Of a DNA stretch of 11,651 bases, positions 1 through 6,854 are shown in pieces. Position 1 is the first letter of the stretch. Every line of letters begins with the position of its first letter. Both the position numbers and the translations under genes were made by a program. Origin of the DNA: JBGTKH01 sp041744735 (GTDB lineage Bacteria > Planctomycetota > Planctomycetia > Pirellulales > Pirellulaceae); assembly GCA_041744735.1 (NCBI GenBank), contig JBGTKH010000425.1, positions 1-11,651 of the forward strand. Reading direction: 5' to 3'. The notes below the pieces were generated by a model. That model was given only the letters and a program-made list of their open reading frames with translations, ran no database searches and was not told the DNA's origin.

Positions 1-437
1 TGCCCGTGCTCGACCGCCATCAGCACCGCGCCGCCCCATTCGCCGCCGACGCCGAAACCTTGGATGAACCGCAGCAGCACCAGCAGAATCGGGGCCGTCA
101 CGCCGACTTGGTCGTATGTCGGCAGCACACCGATCAGAAACGTGGCCAGCCCCATCAGCATCAGCGTGGTGACCAACATCGACTTGCGTCCCAGCCGGTC
201 GCCGAAATGCCCGAAGATGATGCCGCCCACGGGCCGCGCGAAGAATCCCACGGCGTACGTGCCGAACGCCGCCATCGTCCCGGCCAGCGGATCGAACGTG
301 GGAAAGAATAACCGGTTGAACACCAGCGCCGCCGCGGTTCCGTAGAGAAAGAAATCGTACCACTCGATCGTCGTCCCGATAAAACTGGCCAGGACAACGC
401 GCGCGACGGACGATGCGGGCACTTCAGGTGTTTTCAT
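1..437 (-). CDS. MFS transporter, metabolite:H+ symporter (MHS) type, N-terminal part only
   Basis: The reading frame is open from the ATG at 437-435 to the window edge: 145 complete codons with no stop, so the C-terminal two thirds lie outside. The N-terminus reads SFIGTTIEWYDFFLYG about 17 residues in. This is the hallmark TM1 of the MHS branch of the major facilitator superfamily (relatives of ShiA, ProP, KgtP). It is followed by an FGTYAVGFFARPVGG TM2 and the loop GHFGDRLGRKSML, the canonical cytoplasmic 2-3 loop G-x-x-x-D-R-x-G-R-[KR]. RFIQGFGVGGEWGGA in TM4 also fits. Such proteins import organic or sugar acids and zwitterions with protons. The gene starts 25 bp after the stop of the deacylase gene, so co-transcription is likely. 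The Shine-Dalgarno match (GAGAGG, 13 bases upstream) is weak, so translation may rely on coupling. Family is secure; the substrate is not visible, but a sugar acid or deacylation product would suit the neighbours. Confidence 0.9.
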   Translation of the reverse strand, partial: MKTPEVPASSVARVVLASFIGTTIEWYDFFLYGTAAALVFNRLFFPTFDPLAGTMAAFGTYAVGFFARPVGGIIFGHFGDRLGRKSMLVTTLMLMGLATFLIGVLPTYDQVGVTAPILLVLLRFIQGFGVGGEWGGAVLMAVEHG

Positions 438-462
438 AGAGCGCCAGTTGCCTCTCACTCTT

Positions 463-2031
463 TCAGCTACCGACATCTGTCTGCGGAGACGAATGACGCA
501 AGACTCGCCCATTCAACTGGCCGGTGCTCTTCTCGCCGTCGATGGCCAGGCCGCCGTTCACGAACAGATAGCGCACGCCGGTCGCGTACGAGTGCGGTTT
601 GTCGAACGTCGCGGTGTCGGTGAACGTGGCCGGATCGAGCACGACGACGTCCGCGTAATAACCTGCCTTCACGTAGCCGCGCTCGGGCAACTTCAAAATG
701 TCGGCGGGCAGGCCGCTGGAGCTGCGGATCGCGTGCTCGACAGAAATCATCTTCCCGGCCATCCCGTAGCGGCCGATCTTGCGCGGGAAGCAGCCGTAGC
801 TGCGCGGGTGCGGCAGCGTGTCGGCCGACGGATCTTGCGTGCTGCCATCGCTGGCCGTGGCCACGAACGGTTCTTGCATGATCAGCCGTACTTCTTCTTC
901 ACTCATGCCGAAATTCACGATCGACGCGCCGCCGTTGCGATGAATCTCCAGCACGATGTCCAACACCGGCTTCCCTTCTTGCTCGGCCAACTGTTTCAAG
1001 TTTTTCCCCTGCCACGCACGCTGCTTGGCGTAGCTGGCGACCACGATGCTCTGGCCGTTGCCGCGTTCGGCCAGCATGCGTTCGACCTCGGCACGCAGCA
1101 GCGGGCCTTGCCTTTCGTCGTTTAAGATTTCGGTTAAGTCCGCCGTCGAACGATACCGCGCGGGGATCGTCGTCGCGCCCAGCGACGTGCTGCTGGCGAT
1201 GTAGGGATATTGGTCCGCGGTGACGACTTGGCCTTTCGCCCGGGCCTCGCGGACCGCCTGAATTGCGTCGGCCGCCAGGCCCCACGCTTTCTGCCCGGAG
1301 ACTTTAAAGTGCGACAGATGCACCGGCGCGCCGGACCGTCGCCCGATTTCCAACGCCTCTTCGATCGATTCCAACAGCCGCGTGTTCTCGTTGCGCATGT
1401 GCGTGGCGTAGAAGCCGCCGTGCCCGGCCACGACTTTCATCAACTCGGACAGTTCATCCGTCGTCGCGTACAGGCTGGGCACGTAGATCAAGCCGCTGGA
1501 CATGCCCCACGCGCCGTCACGCATCGCGCGGTCGGCCAATTGCTGCATGCGGTCGAGTTCGTCGGGCGTCGCCGGGCGCTCCGCTTCGCCGATCACCTGC
1601 CGCCGCAGGCTGCCCTGCGGAAGTAAATGCACGACGTTCGTCCCCGCGCCGCCGTCTTCGATCTTCTTGAAGTACGCCGCGACGTCGACCGGCCCCGAAC
1701 CGCAGTTGCCGGTGACGATCGTCGTCACGCCCTGTGTCAGATAGTTCAGATTCAGGCGCGTCGCCGGTTGCACGATGCCGCTGTCGCAATGGGTGTGCAA
1801 GTCGATAAATCCCGGCGCGACGATCAGCCCCGTCCCATCGATCACGCGCGGTTTGCCGGCCACGTCAAACTGGCCGACCGCCACGATTCGCTCGCCGCGA
1901 ATTGCCACGTCCGCCTTCCGCCCGGCCTCCGCGGTGCCATCGTAAACGACGGCGCCGCGAATCACGTAATCGGCCTCGACGTTGGCAGCGCACGTGATGG
2001 CCACGAACAGACACAAGGCAGTACTTGACAT
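463..2031 (-). CDS. N-acyl-D-amino-acid deacylase (D-aminoacylase-type amidohydrolase), exported
   Basis: The 522-residue product belongs to the amidohydrolase superfamily, D-aminoacylase branch, which hydrolyses N-acyl-D-amino acids to the free D-amino acid and a carboxylate. Visible signatures are HTH at residues 79-81 in PGFIDLHTHCD, the cysteine metal ligand C110 in VTGNCG, H211 in YATHMRNE, H241 in HLSHFK, and the catalytic aspartate D395 in ATASDGS. PHPRSYGCFPR, conserved in this branch, follows. Length is typical (480-530). The first 20 residues form a short signal-peptide-like hydrophobic stretch ending A-N-V-E-A, so the enzyme is probably exported to the periplasm. The ATG at 2031 has GGAG eight bases upstream, which supports this start. 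It lies 197 bp downstream of the dehydratase gene and 25 bp upstream of the transporter gene, all on the same strand. The exact acyl-amino acid cannot be read from sequence, and dipeptidase-like activity on D-residues is an alternative. Confidence 0.9.
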   Translation of the reverse strand: MSSTALCLFVAITCAANVEADYVIRGAVVYDGTAEAGRKADVAIRGERIVAVGQFDVAGKPRVIDGTGLIVAPGFIDLHTHCDSGIVQPATRLNLNYLTQGVTTIVTGNCGSGPVDVAAYFKKIEDGGAGTNVVHLLPQGSLRRQVIGEAERPATPDELDRMQQLADRAMRDGAWGMSSGLIYVPSLYATTDELSELMKVVAGHGGFYATHMRNENTRLLESIEEALEIGRRSGAPVHLSHFKVSGQKAWGLAADAIQAVREARAKGQVVTADQYPYIASSTSLGATTIPARYRSTADLTEILNDERQGPLLRAEVERMLAERGNGQSIVVASYAKQRAWQGKNLKQLAEQEGKPVLDIVLEIHRNGGASIVNFGMSEEEVRLIMQEPFVATASDGSTQDPSADTLPHPRSYGCFPRKIGRYGMAGKMISVEHAIRSSSGLPADILKLPERGYVKAGYYADVVVLDPATFTDTATFDKPHSYATGVRYLFVNGGLAIDGEKSTGQLNGRVLRHSSPQTDVGS

Positions 2032-2088
2032 AGTTTGGGCTCCGCTTGGATTTGCGATTGAATGTTGCTCGGGGCGGCCAGTTACGTG

Positions 2089-2109
2089 GCGTAAGCTTCC
2101 AGCTTGCGT
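2089..2109. repeat. Short hairpin repeat with TCC apex (REP-like), copy 1
   Basis: AAGCT (2093-2097) and AGCTT (2101-2105) pair across a TCC apex. The stem extends outward to 2089/2109 with two G-U pairs. It lies in the 197-bp gap between the dehydratase and deacylase genes. It shares its architecture (AAGC arm, TCC apex, GCTT arm) with the next hairpin 20 bp away, and its apex with the palindromes around the insertion sequence. I see no run of T behind it, so a strong intrinsic terminator is unlikely. It may act as an mRNA-stability or processing element between the two genes. Confidence 0.55.
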
Positions 2110-2129
2110 TAAATGGTGGTAATCGTGTT

Positions 2130-2148
2130 GGCAAGCAGGATGCTTGCC
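2130..2148. repeat. Short hairpin repeat with TCC/GGA apex (REP-like), copy 2
   Basis: GGCAAGCA (2130-2137) and TGCTTGCC (2141-2148) are perfectly complementary across a GGA apex, which reads TCC on the minus strand. The eight-pair stem is in inverted orientation relative to the hairpin at 2089-2109, so the two resemble a REP pair. On the transcribed minus strand the structure would lie in the leader between dehydratase and deacylase. Confidence 0.6.
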
Positions 2149-2228
2149 CCACTTTTCAGCATTGACAAAGCGCTAGTTGTAATCAGATTGCTCCGTGAGA
2201 CGACCACAAATATGACGATGTTCAGAGA

Positions 2229-3596
2229 CTAAAACAACGTCTTCGTCCAGCCCGGCTGCATGCGGCGCATGGTTTCGGCGTCGTCGCGGCCGGTCATGCC
2301 GCACTTTTTGTAGACTTCGTGAGCCCGCGCAAGTTTGTCGCGATCCAGTTCGACGCCGACGCCCGGGCCGGCCGGCACACGCATGTGGCCGTCTTTGATC
2401 GGCAGGTTCGAGCCCGCAATGATGTCGGCCCCTTCGACCAGCCACACGTAGTGCGTATCGCTGGCATAGGTCAATTGCGGCACGACGGCGCCGACGTGGA
2501 TCATCGCGGCCATCGTGATGCCGGCGTGGTTGTTGCTGTGCTGGCTCACACCCCAGCCGAGTTTCTCCGCGATGGTCCCCAGCGATTGCACGGCCGTGAT
2601 GCCGCCCCAGCCGTGATGATCGCCGAGCACGACGTCGATCGGCTTCGTTTCGACAGCCCGCGCGATGTGGCTGAAGCGAGTGACGCACATATTCGTGCTC
2701 ATTGGCAACTCGGTTTGCGAACGCACGTCCGCCATCGCTGATTGGCCGGCGACAGGGTCTTCGTAATATTCCAACGGCAAATCCCGCAATTCGTGGCCGA
2801 TGCGCACGGCGGTGTTAATGGACCAGCGTGCGTTCGGGTCAATTCGCAACGGATGCTTTCCTTGGAAGCGTTCGTTGATGGCATGCAGCGTTGCCAATTC
2901 CAAGTCGGGCGGCAGCACGCCGGCTTTCAGTTTGTGCACGCGAAATCCAAACTTCTCGTGAAACCGCCAAGCCATCTCGGCCATTGCGGCGGGCGTCAGC
3001 ACCTCGCCCCACGTGTCGAGCGCCTTGTCGCCGCGGCCGCGCGGATCGACCAGCCGCGGGTCGCTGAGCACCGTCGGTTGATCGGCCGCATAGCGATAGA
3101 ACAGGTACGAGGCAAACTCCACCCGCTCGCGCACCGGACCGCCGAGCAATTCGCACAGCCGCCGCCCAGTCGCTCGGCCGATCGCGTCCAAGCACGCCAG
3201 CTCGACGCCCGCGTACGCCGAGTTGCTCAACCGCTGTACGTCGGCGGAGAATTTGCGATACGCAAAGGCACTCTGGCCGACAACGAATGCGCGGCTCTTC
3301 TCCAGTTCGTCGGTCAAACGCTGCCCGCCGTGCGTTTCGCCGATGCCCACGATGTTGGCGTCGGTTTCCACTTCGACCACGTTCCGCAAAAAATACGGGC
3401 CGTGACAGCCGCTGGCCGCCAAGATCGGCGGGTCGGGCAGTGCGATCGGCGTGATTCTCAGGCCGGTGATCTTCAAGTCGTGATTCGGCGCGAGAGTGCG
3501 CGTGTTCGCTGGTTCCGCTGCATCAATGTTCGCAGCGAAAACTCCAAACGCACCGCCGGCGGCAGCGGCCAGACAAGCTCGTCGATTCAATTTCAT
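2229..3596 (-). CDS. Glucarate dehydratase-like enolase-superfamily enzyme with Tat-like signal
   Basis: The 455-residue product carries the full acid-sugar dehydratase set of the GlucD subgroup. The KxK pair is at 222-224 (HKLKAG). Metal ligands are D253 (RIDPN), E279 (YYEDP) and N302 (STNM). The D326-H353 dyad region is seen in VLGDHH and QHSNNH. The N-terminal capping domain contains the family motif PDPP-x-L followed by GIGETHGG. GlucD enzymes remove water from D-glucarate or L-idarate to give 5-dehydro-4-deoxyglucarate. The ATG at 3596 is preferred over one at 3650. It opens with KLNRRACLAAAAGGAFGVFA, a twin-arginine-like leader, and has GAGG about ten bases upstream. The family is normally cytoplasmic, so the leader is unusual. 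It is the first gene of the minus-strand set and diverges from the lyase at 5604. A different acid sugar as true substrate is possible. Confidence 0.88.
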   Translation of the reverse strand: MKLNRRACLAAAAGGAFGVFAANIDAAEPANTRTLAPNHDLKITGLRITPIALPDPPILAASGCHGPYFLRNVVEVETDANIVGIGETHGGQRLTDELEKSRAFVVGQSAFAYRKFSADVQRLSNSAYAGVELACLDAIGRATGRRLCELLGGPVRERVEFASYLFYRYAADQPTVLSDPRLVDPRGRGDKALDTWGEVLTPAAMAEMAWRFHEKFGFRVHKLKAGVLPPDLELATLHAINERFQGKHPLRIDPNARWSINTAVRIGHELRDLPLEYYEDPVAGQSAMADVRSQTELPMSTNMCVTRFSHIARAVETKPIDVVLGDHHGWGGITAVQSLGTIAEKLGWGVSQHSNNHAGITMAAMIHVGAVVPQLTYASDTHYVWLVEGADIIAGSNLPIKDGHMRVPAGPGVGVELDRDKLARAHEVYKKCGMTGRDDAETMRRMQPGWTKTLF

Positions 3597-3670
3597 GGTG
3601 GTGGCCTCGCTGGCGTAACTTCTTTGCCGGAGTGCATCAGGGCGACTCACTGTTTCAAACTGCGGGCATT

Positions 3671-3697
3671 GTACGACGGGCCTCCGAGCCCGTCGAT
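3671..3697. repeat. Palindromic REP-like element, left copy, beside the insertion sequence
   Basis: CGACGGGC (3674-3681) and GCCCGTCG (3688-3695) form an eight-pair stem over a CTCCGA loop. The same 27-bp unit recurs inverted beyond the insertion sequence at 5429-5477. On the minus strand the edge of the element creates TACAAT (3668-3673) with TCGACG 17 bases upstream, a weak possible promoter for the dehydratase gene. The rest of 3597-3708 shows no gene. Confidence 0.65.
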
Positions 3698-3704
3698 TAG
3701 CGAC

Positions 3705-3708
3705 TTAG
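3705..3708. repeat. Target site duplication TTAG, left
   Basis: TTAG directly abuts the left inverted repeat, and the same four bases abut the right one at 5421-5424. A four-base YTAR duplication is what I recall for IS701-family insertion. Its intactness suggests that both ends were inserted together and have not recombined since. Confidence 0.75.
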
Positions 3709-3722
3709 TTGGACAGCGCCAC
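3709..3722 (+). repeat. IS left terminal inverted repeat
   Basis: TTGGACAGCGCCAC, an exact reverse complement of 5407-5420. Similarity fades directly after the fourteenth base, so this is the core recognised end. Confidence 0.85.
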
Positions 3723-3809
3723 TTCCCGGATTGATAGCATGTTTAGTGTGTTTGTTGGTAAAGGGTTGTGTCGAATCGAACTTTTGGTGTTTGAGGGATG
3801 AGTAAAAAA

Positions 3810-3863
3810 GACGATCCTCCCGTGTCGTTTGACAAGTCACAAGGACTTCACAGAAGGATCGTC
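3810..3863 (+). promoter_or_regulatory. Inverted repeat covering the transposase ribosome binding site
   Basis: GACGATCCT (3810-3818) pairs perfectly with AGGATCGTC (3855-3863) over nine bases. The right arm contains most of the transposase Shine-Dalgarno AAGGA (3854-3858), five bases before the ATG at 3868 counted from the stem end. A small inner hairpin, AAGTC (3834-3838) with GACTT (3844-3848), can stack within the loop. In RNA entering from an outside promoter this fold would hide the ribosome site. IS10 and IS50 are known to use such a device to stop activation by read-through. The pairing is seen directly; the regulatory role is inferred. Confidence 0.55.
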
Positions 3864-3867
3864 AAGG

Positions 3868-5351
3868 ATGACATTAAAGCAGATTTCCGCGTTGGGAAGG
3901 AAGCTGACTTTGTTTCTCGCTCTGTTTGCCGATTGTTTTCGGCGACGCGAGGGACACGCGTTGTTAGCAGTTTATGTCCGAGGGCAGTTGTCGAATCTGC
4001 ACCGCAAAACGGCGGAAGCGATCGCGTTGCCGGGCAACACCAAGCCCCGGACCTTGCAGCGCTTTCTCGAATCGATCAAGTGGGATGAAGAAAAACTCCG
4101 CGACCGCTGCCAGCAAATCGTCGCCCGCGATCACGCGCACGGCGCAGCCCTCGGCTGCGTGGATGAGTCGGGGACGACCAAAAGCGGCAAAGAAACCGTG
4201 GGCGTGGGCCGGCAGTACAACGGCAACCGCGGCAAGATCGACAACTGCGTGGTGGGCGTGCCTCTCAGTTACGCGGCCCCCGGCTTTCAAGTGCTGCTCG
4301 ACAGCGGGCGCTATCTGCCGGAAGAGTTCGCCCGCGACGCCGCGCGCCGAAAAAAACATACGTCCCTCCAGAGATCGAGTTCCGCACCAAGCCGCAGATT
4401 GCCGTCGAGCTGATCGACCGCGCGTTGCACAACGGCGTGCGTGTTTCGGCCTGGACCTTCGACGAACGGTACGGCCGCGACACCCCCTTCCTGAATGCTT
4501 TGGAGACGCGCCGCCAAGTGTTCGTGGCCGAGATTCCGGTGAACTTCCACGGTTGGGTGCGAGAACCAAAAATCCTGTACGCCGGGCCGCAAAACACGGG
4601 CCGCGGACGCCCCCAGCAGTATCCGCGGCTGGCCGCCGGCTACCACTCCAGCGAAGTCCGCACGCTGGCCCGGCACTCGCCGGTCTTCCGCAAACAGTCG
4701 TGGCAGCGGTATCGCATCAAGGACACCGACAAAGGTCCCGAGGTGTGGGAAGTGAAGTGGGGCGTATTCTGGCGCAAGGACGAGGACGGTTTGCCGACGC
4801 GGCGGCATGGTCTAATCGTGGCCCACCAGGTGTTGACCGGGGAAGTGAAGTACTTCTTGGCCAACCGCCTGCCGGGCGAAATCAATCCCGTCACCGGCGC
4901 GTACGTCACGCTGCGTTTCCTGCTGCGGGCCGCCTTCGGCCGCTGCGCGATCGCGAGCTGCTTCCGCGAAGGCAAGGAAGAGTTGGGCCTGGACCATTAC
5001 GAAGTCCGCGGCTGGCGTTGCGTGCATCGACACTTTTACGTGAGCCAACTCAGCCACCTGTTCTGTGCCCGGGTGCGCCAGCAGTACGACGAGACGCCGG
5101 AAGGTCAGGTGGATCGCATCGACCGGCTCAGCGTGGAACAAGTCCGCAGCGCGATGAATGTCTGGCTCGACGCGGCGACCTTGCCGCCCGCGCCGCGCCA
5201 GCGGCGGTACGAGGAAGAGCTCGCCAAGCAGCAGTATTACCAGCGTCGCAACAAGCAGGCCCGCGCGTCCCACTGGAAGACCCGCATCCAGCAGTACACC
5301 GCGCTGGGGATCGACGTCCACAAGATCAAAACCTGTCTGCCCGACCCCTGA
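3868..5351 (+). CDS. IS701-family DDE transposase, made by -1 frame change (or frameshifted)
   Basis: The frame starting at the ATG at 3868 (AGAAGGA nine bases upstream) reads to the A run at 4350-4356. Sequence similarity to the family then continues in the -1 frame to the TGA at 5349-5351. The joined product would be about 494 residues. Family motifs lie on both sides: D99 in GCVDESGTTKSGK, the VGVGRQYNG-GKIDNC block typical of IS701, D199 in WTFDERYG, and E368 in FREGKEELGLDHYEVRGW. These give a complete DDE triad, with the first D before the shift and the other two after it. Without the shift the first frame ends at 4413 after about 180 residues and lacks two catalytic residues. A 461-residue open frame from 3974 is an out-of-frame shadow. 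Alternatives are a true inactivating indel or a sequencing error in the A run. Confidence 0.82.
4350..4356 (+). other. A_AAA_AAA slippery heptamer, putative -1 frameshift site
   Basis: The zero frame reads CGA AAA AAA CAT, so the seven A form exactly an X_XXY_YYZ heptamer in the correct register. Slipping back one base gives ...RRKK then TYVPPEIEFRTKP, continuing the transposase without loss of a conserved block. I see no strong Shine-Dalgarno-like stimulator 10-14 bases upstream and no clear long stem just downstream. Confidence 0.55.
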
Positions 5352-5406
5352 GAGCATGACCTACGCCGGCTCAAACCAACGACTTACAACAACTCAAAGA
5401 AACAAT

Positions 5407-5420
5407 GTGGCGCTGTCCAA
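5407..5420 (-). repeat. IS right terminal inverted repeat
   Basis: GTGGCGCTGTCCAA, the exact reverse complement of the left end at 3709-3722, directly followed by TTAG (5421-5424), the duplicated target. The 55 bases between the transposase stop and this end hold nothing else I recognise. Confidence 0.85.
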
Positions 5421-5428
5421 TTAGGAGC

Positions 5429-5477
5429 ATCGACGGGCTCGGAGGCGGCTCGGAGGCGGCTCGGAGGCCCGTCGTAC
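5429..5477. repeat. Palindromic REP-like element, right inverted copy, with three 11-bp tandem units
   Basis: The outer arms CGACGGGC (5431-5438) and GCCCGTCG (5467-5474) match the left element at 3671-3697 in inverted orientation, including the flanking AT and TAC bases. The apex is expanded by three perfect copies of GGCTCGGAGGC (5436-5446, 5447-5457, 5458-5468), where the left element has one. Before the insertion the two elements would have been only about 15 bases apart as an inverted pair. Confidence 0.7.
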
Positions 5478-5603
5478 TTCTTGTGCAGCTTCAATAAATG
5501 AACGGCCCTGCGGACTGCCGACAGTCTCTTGACCGGCGGCTTACATTTTACTCAACTAAAGCCACGATTGCCTCATGAAAAACCATTTGACCGGAGAGCC
5601 TTC

Positions 5604-6551
5604 ATGCCCCGCACGTTACGCCGCGAGCAGCTTCGCACCGTCCAGCTTGTTCCGATCACCGCCTTCGACGCACAAGGCAAACTGGCCCTGGACCCGATGC
5701 GGCAATTGATGCAGCGTCTGTGCGACGCGGGCATTCGCGTGTTTATCCCGTGTGCCGGCAGTGCCGAATTCAACAGCCTCGCGGCCGACGAAATCACGGC
5801 CGTGATCCGCATGACTCGCGAGGTCGTGGGAGACGAAGCCGTGATCATGGCCCCGATTGGATTGCAGTTGCACTACGCGCTGGAGCTCGGCAAGCGATCG
5901 CTCGATGCGGGGGCCGATTGTGTGCTGATGATGCCGTTGGATTTCCCGTACATCTCGGATGCCGGAGCCCGCGATTACTATCTGGCGGTGCTCGATCAGT
6001 TGAATTGCCCGACGCTGGTGTATAAGAAAGCGGACGTGCCATCGAACAAGCTATTGTTGGAACTGGCGGATCACCCGAACCTGATCGGCGTGAAGTACGC
6101 GGTGAACGATCTGGACCTGTTCAACACCGTGGTGCAGCAGGACGGCGGGCGGGTCGATTGGTTCTGCGGTTCCGCCGAGCGCTACTCGCCGTACTTCGCG
6201 CTGGCTGGCTCGACAGGCTACACCAGCGGCGCCGGCAACATCTGCCCGCGGCTGACGCTGGCCATGCACGCCGCACTTGCCGCCGGCGATTGGACCGAAG
6301 CCCTGCGGCTGCAGCGCATCATCCTGCCGATCGAACACTATCGAGCCCGCGCGGCCAGTTCGTACAACATCTCCTTCCTGAAATACGCGATCACCCACAC
6401 CGGCCTCGACTTCGGCCAACCCCGCCCGCCCCAACGCCGCCTGACCGCCGAAGAAATGCGCGAGGTCGACGAAATGATTCAACCGATTCTCGCGGCGGAA
6501 AACGAACTGGCCCCCTCGACTTCGCGCGAAACGGTTCGTTCGTCAGTTTGA
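5604..6551 (+). CDS. DapA/NAL-superfamily lyase, possibly 5-dehydro-4-deoxyglucarate dehydratase
   Basis: The 315-residue product is a class I (beta/alpha)8 lyase of the dihydrodipicolinate synthase/N-acetylneuraminate lyase superfamily. The Schiff-base lysine is K164 in LIGVKYAVND, and the catalytic tyrosine is Y140 in CPTLVYKKAD. The substrate-carboxylate loop is CAGSAEFNSL at 50-59, in the place of the usual G-[TS]-x-G/A-E-x-x-x-L. Length is usual for the family. The ATG at 5604 has GGAGAG six bases upstream. A TTG start at 5529 would add 25 unlikely residues. Members acting as 5-dehydro-4-deoxyglucarate dehydratase decarboxylate the product of glucarate dehydratase to 2-oxoglutarate semialdehyde. 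The divergent GlucD-like gene makes this the best guess. Other 2-keto acid aldolase activities cannot be excluded. No export signal is visible, unlike its proposed partner enzyme. Confidence 0.85.
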   Translation: MPRTLRREQLRTVQLVPITAFDAQGKLALDPMRQLMQRLCDAGIRVFIPCAGSAEFNSLAADEITAVIRMTREVVGDEAVIMAPIGLQLHYALELGKRSLDAGADCVLMMPLDFPYISDAGARDYYLAVLDQLNCPTLVYKKADVPSNKLLLELADHPNLIGVKYAVNDLDLFNTVVQQDGGRVDWFCGSAERYSPYFALAGSTGYTSGAGNICPRLTLAMHAALAAGDWTEALRLQRIILPIEHYRARAASSYNISFLKYAITHTGLDFGQPRPPQRRLTAEEMREVDEMIQPILAAENELAPSTSRETVRSSV

Positions 6552-6577
6552 GCGGGATCATCGTCAAGGTGGCCTCG

Positions 6578-6595
6578 GTCCGTTGAAGCACGGAC
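6578..6595. terminator. Possible bidirectional hairpin between convergent genes
   Basis: GTCCGT (6578-6583) and ACGGAC (6590-6595) pair across a six-base loop in the 47-bp gap between the convergent lyase and HicB-like genes. The place suits a shared terminator, but there is no T tract on either side and the stem is short, so this is tentative. Confidence 0.3.
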
Positions 6596-6598
6596 ATG

Positions 6599-6808
6599 CT
6601 ACGCATAGTGCAATCGACCTTTTGGCTGCGGGACGTCGCGTCCCAGTTCTTGGGCTGTTTCGATCCACTCGCGCATGACAATTTCGGCGTTCGCAATGGC
6701 TTCCTGATATGTCTTGCCGTCTGCCGCGCAGCCGGGAAGCTCTGGGACTTCGGCGACAAACGCCTCGTCCTCTTCGCTCCAGTAGATGATGATTTCATAT
6801 TTCAGCAT
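6599..6808 (-). CDS. HicB-like antitoxin-domain protein, no DNA-binding tail
   Basis: The 69-residue product has the compact HicB-like fold signature: a first strand with YEIIIYWSEEDEAFVAEVPELPGC, then the G-x-T-x-x-E-A-I-A-N-A helix and a short tail. HicB antitoxins neutralise the HicA mRNA-cleaving toxin by direct contact. Full HicB proteins are often longer, with a C-terminal RHH or HTH domain that binds the operator; here that tail is missing, so autoregulation is unlikely. No HicA (about 60 residues with a catalytic histidine near G-S-H) is encoded beside it. The gene is last in the minus-strand cluster, 46 bp after the 74-residue gene. Its ribosome site is weak (GAGGG is about 14 bases off), which suggests low or coupled expression. 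Solitary HicB-like proteins of this size are common, so a function outside toxin neutralisation is possible. Confidence 0.82.
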   Translation of the reverse strand: MLKYEIIIYWSEEDEAFVAEVPELPGCAADGKTYQEAIANAEIVMREWIETAQELGRDVPQPKGRLHYA

Positions 6809-6854
6809 TATCGGATTTCGCCCTCACCGCGGGCGCTACGGCTGGTAGCGATGC

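Larger units (their letters stand above)
3709..5420 (+). mobile_element. IS701-like insertion sequence, 1712 bp, apparently complete
   Basis: The element is bounded by 14-bp perfect inverted repeats TTGGACAGCGCCAC (3709-3722 and 5407-5420) with TTAG duplications on both sides. It holds one transposase locus (3868-5351) in two frames joined at a seven-A run. The length, end structure, target duplication and transposase type agree with the IS701 family. It occupies the intergenic region between the divergent dehydratase and lyase genes, pushing them 2 kb apart. Apart from the frame change the element looks intact, so a recent and possibly active insertion is plausible. Confidence 0.88.

Noticed and set aside
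448..1125. 225-residue plus-strand open frame opposite the deacylase gene
   Set aside because: Antisense shadow of the conserved C-terminal half of the D-aminoacylase-type protein.
2742..3734. 330-residue plus-strand open frame opposite the dehydratase gene
   Set aside because: Antisense to a gene with all catalytic residues in place; no recognisable domain and no convincing ribosome site.
3829..3834. Perfect TTGACA as a -35 box for the transposase
   Set aside because: No acceptable -10 hexamer 16-18 bases downstream; the position 17 bases on reads AGAAGG, which is the Shine-Dalgarno region.
3798..4088. 96-residue open frame at the left of the IS starting MSKKDD
   Set aside because: Overlaps the transposase start in another frame and does not resemble a regulator; its first bases are part of the inverted repeat over the ribosome site.
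3974..5359. 461-residue plus-strand open frame across the IS
   Set aside because: Out of frame with both transposase parts that carry the DDE motifs; arginine/alanine-rich shadow composition.
5429..5477. CRISPR-like array from the three 11-bp repeats
   Set aside because: Units are directly adjacent without spacers and too short; they form the apex of a palindrome.
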